The notes beneath the pieces are model-generated. The model worked only from the letters and a program-made list of their open reading frames with translations. It made no database searches and was not told the DNA's origin. A DNA stretch of 13,220 bases from Candidatus Brocadiaceae bacterium (GTDB lineage: Bacteria; Planctomycetota; Brocadiia; SM23-32). Positions 13,163 through 13,220 of the stretch are shown piece after piece; position 1 is the first letter of the stretch; each line of letters opens with the position of its first letter. The translations under genes and the position numbers were made by a program. The stretch covers positions 1-13,220 of the forward strand of contig PUNP01000893.1 of the NCBI GenBank assembly GCA_003551785.1, written 5' to 3'.

Positions 13163-13220
13163 TAAAAATGTCTCATTCTCATTGGGCGTGATAGCTTGCA
13201 TTTTGACGTTTTGACACTCC

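Noticed and set aside
12843..13214. Plus-strand 123-codon frame overlapping the end of corC
   Set aside because: Out of frame with corC for most of its length and then runs into the ATCAATATCCAAT repeat tract.
1..13220. CRISPR array
   Set aside because: Repeats found are palindromic, few and irregularly spaced; no array of equal repeats and spacers and no cas gene.

Overview
The window looks like chromosomal DNA of an uncultivated or environmental bacterium of the PVC assemblage (Kiritimatiellota, Lentisphaerota, Verrucomicrobiota or Planctomycetota). This is an inference from gene content: a Cys-type sulfatase, a GH10-like hydrolase fused to a polytopic membrane protein, an AAA-ATPase/PD-(D/E)XK protein of the DUF1703 type, a CFI-box-CTERM remnant, few strong Shine-Dalgarno sites, and intergenic DNA full of short palindromic repeats. 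No rRNA, tRNA, CRISPR array, phage gene or recognisable transposase was seen.

Layout. Positions 1-214 hold a 99-bp imperfect-palindrome element bounded by 9-bp direct repeats. From 215 to 8408 all genes are on the minus strand, read from high to low coordinates: acsE-like methyltetrahydrofolate methyltransferase (8408-7608), ferredoxin-fused electron-transfer flavoprotein alpha subunit (7600-6356), sulfatase (6232-4730), M42 metallopeptidase (4498-3452) and the membrane/GH10 fusion (3274-215). Only acsE and etfA, 7 nt apart, are a convincing operon. The others are separated by 123-231 bp gaps, and a 127-bp palindromic element lies between the sulfatase and the peptidase. From 8409 to 8773 is a divergent intergenic region with an operator-like palindrome and a promoter whose spacing predicts a leaderless transcript. 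On the plus strand follow the AAA-ATPase/nuclease-fold protein (8774-10318), about 1 kb of non-coding DNA with several repeat families and a CFI-box-CTERM gene remnant (10319-11323), then the ybeY-corC pair (11324-13060) and a repeat-bearing tail.

Function. acsE plus Fd-etfA points to corrinoid- and folate-linked one-carbon metabolism coupled to electron transfer, but the obligate EtfB partner is not next to it. The sulfatase and the GH10-like domain suggest polysaccharide or glycoconjugate processing; the sulfatase has no visible export signal. ybeY-corC is the conserved RNA-processing/CBS-domain membrane protein pair, here without the upstream phoH-like gene and instead next to repeat-rich DNA.

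Most worth a second look: the membrane-GH10 fusion, the orphan Fd-EtfA beside AcsE, the two MITE-like palindromic elements, the leaderless promoter of the AAA-ATPase, the CFI-box-CTERM remnant and the third metal ligand change (His to Asp) in YbeY.
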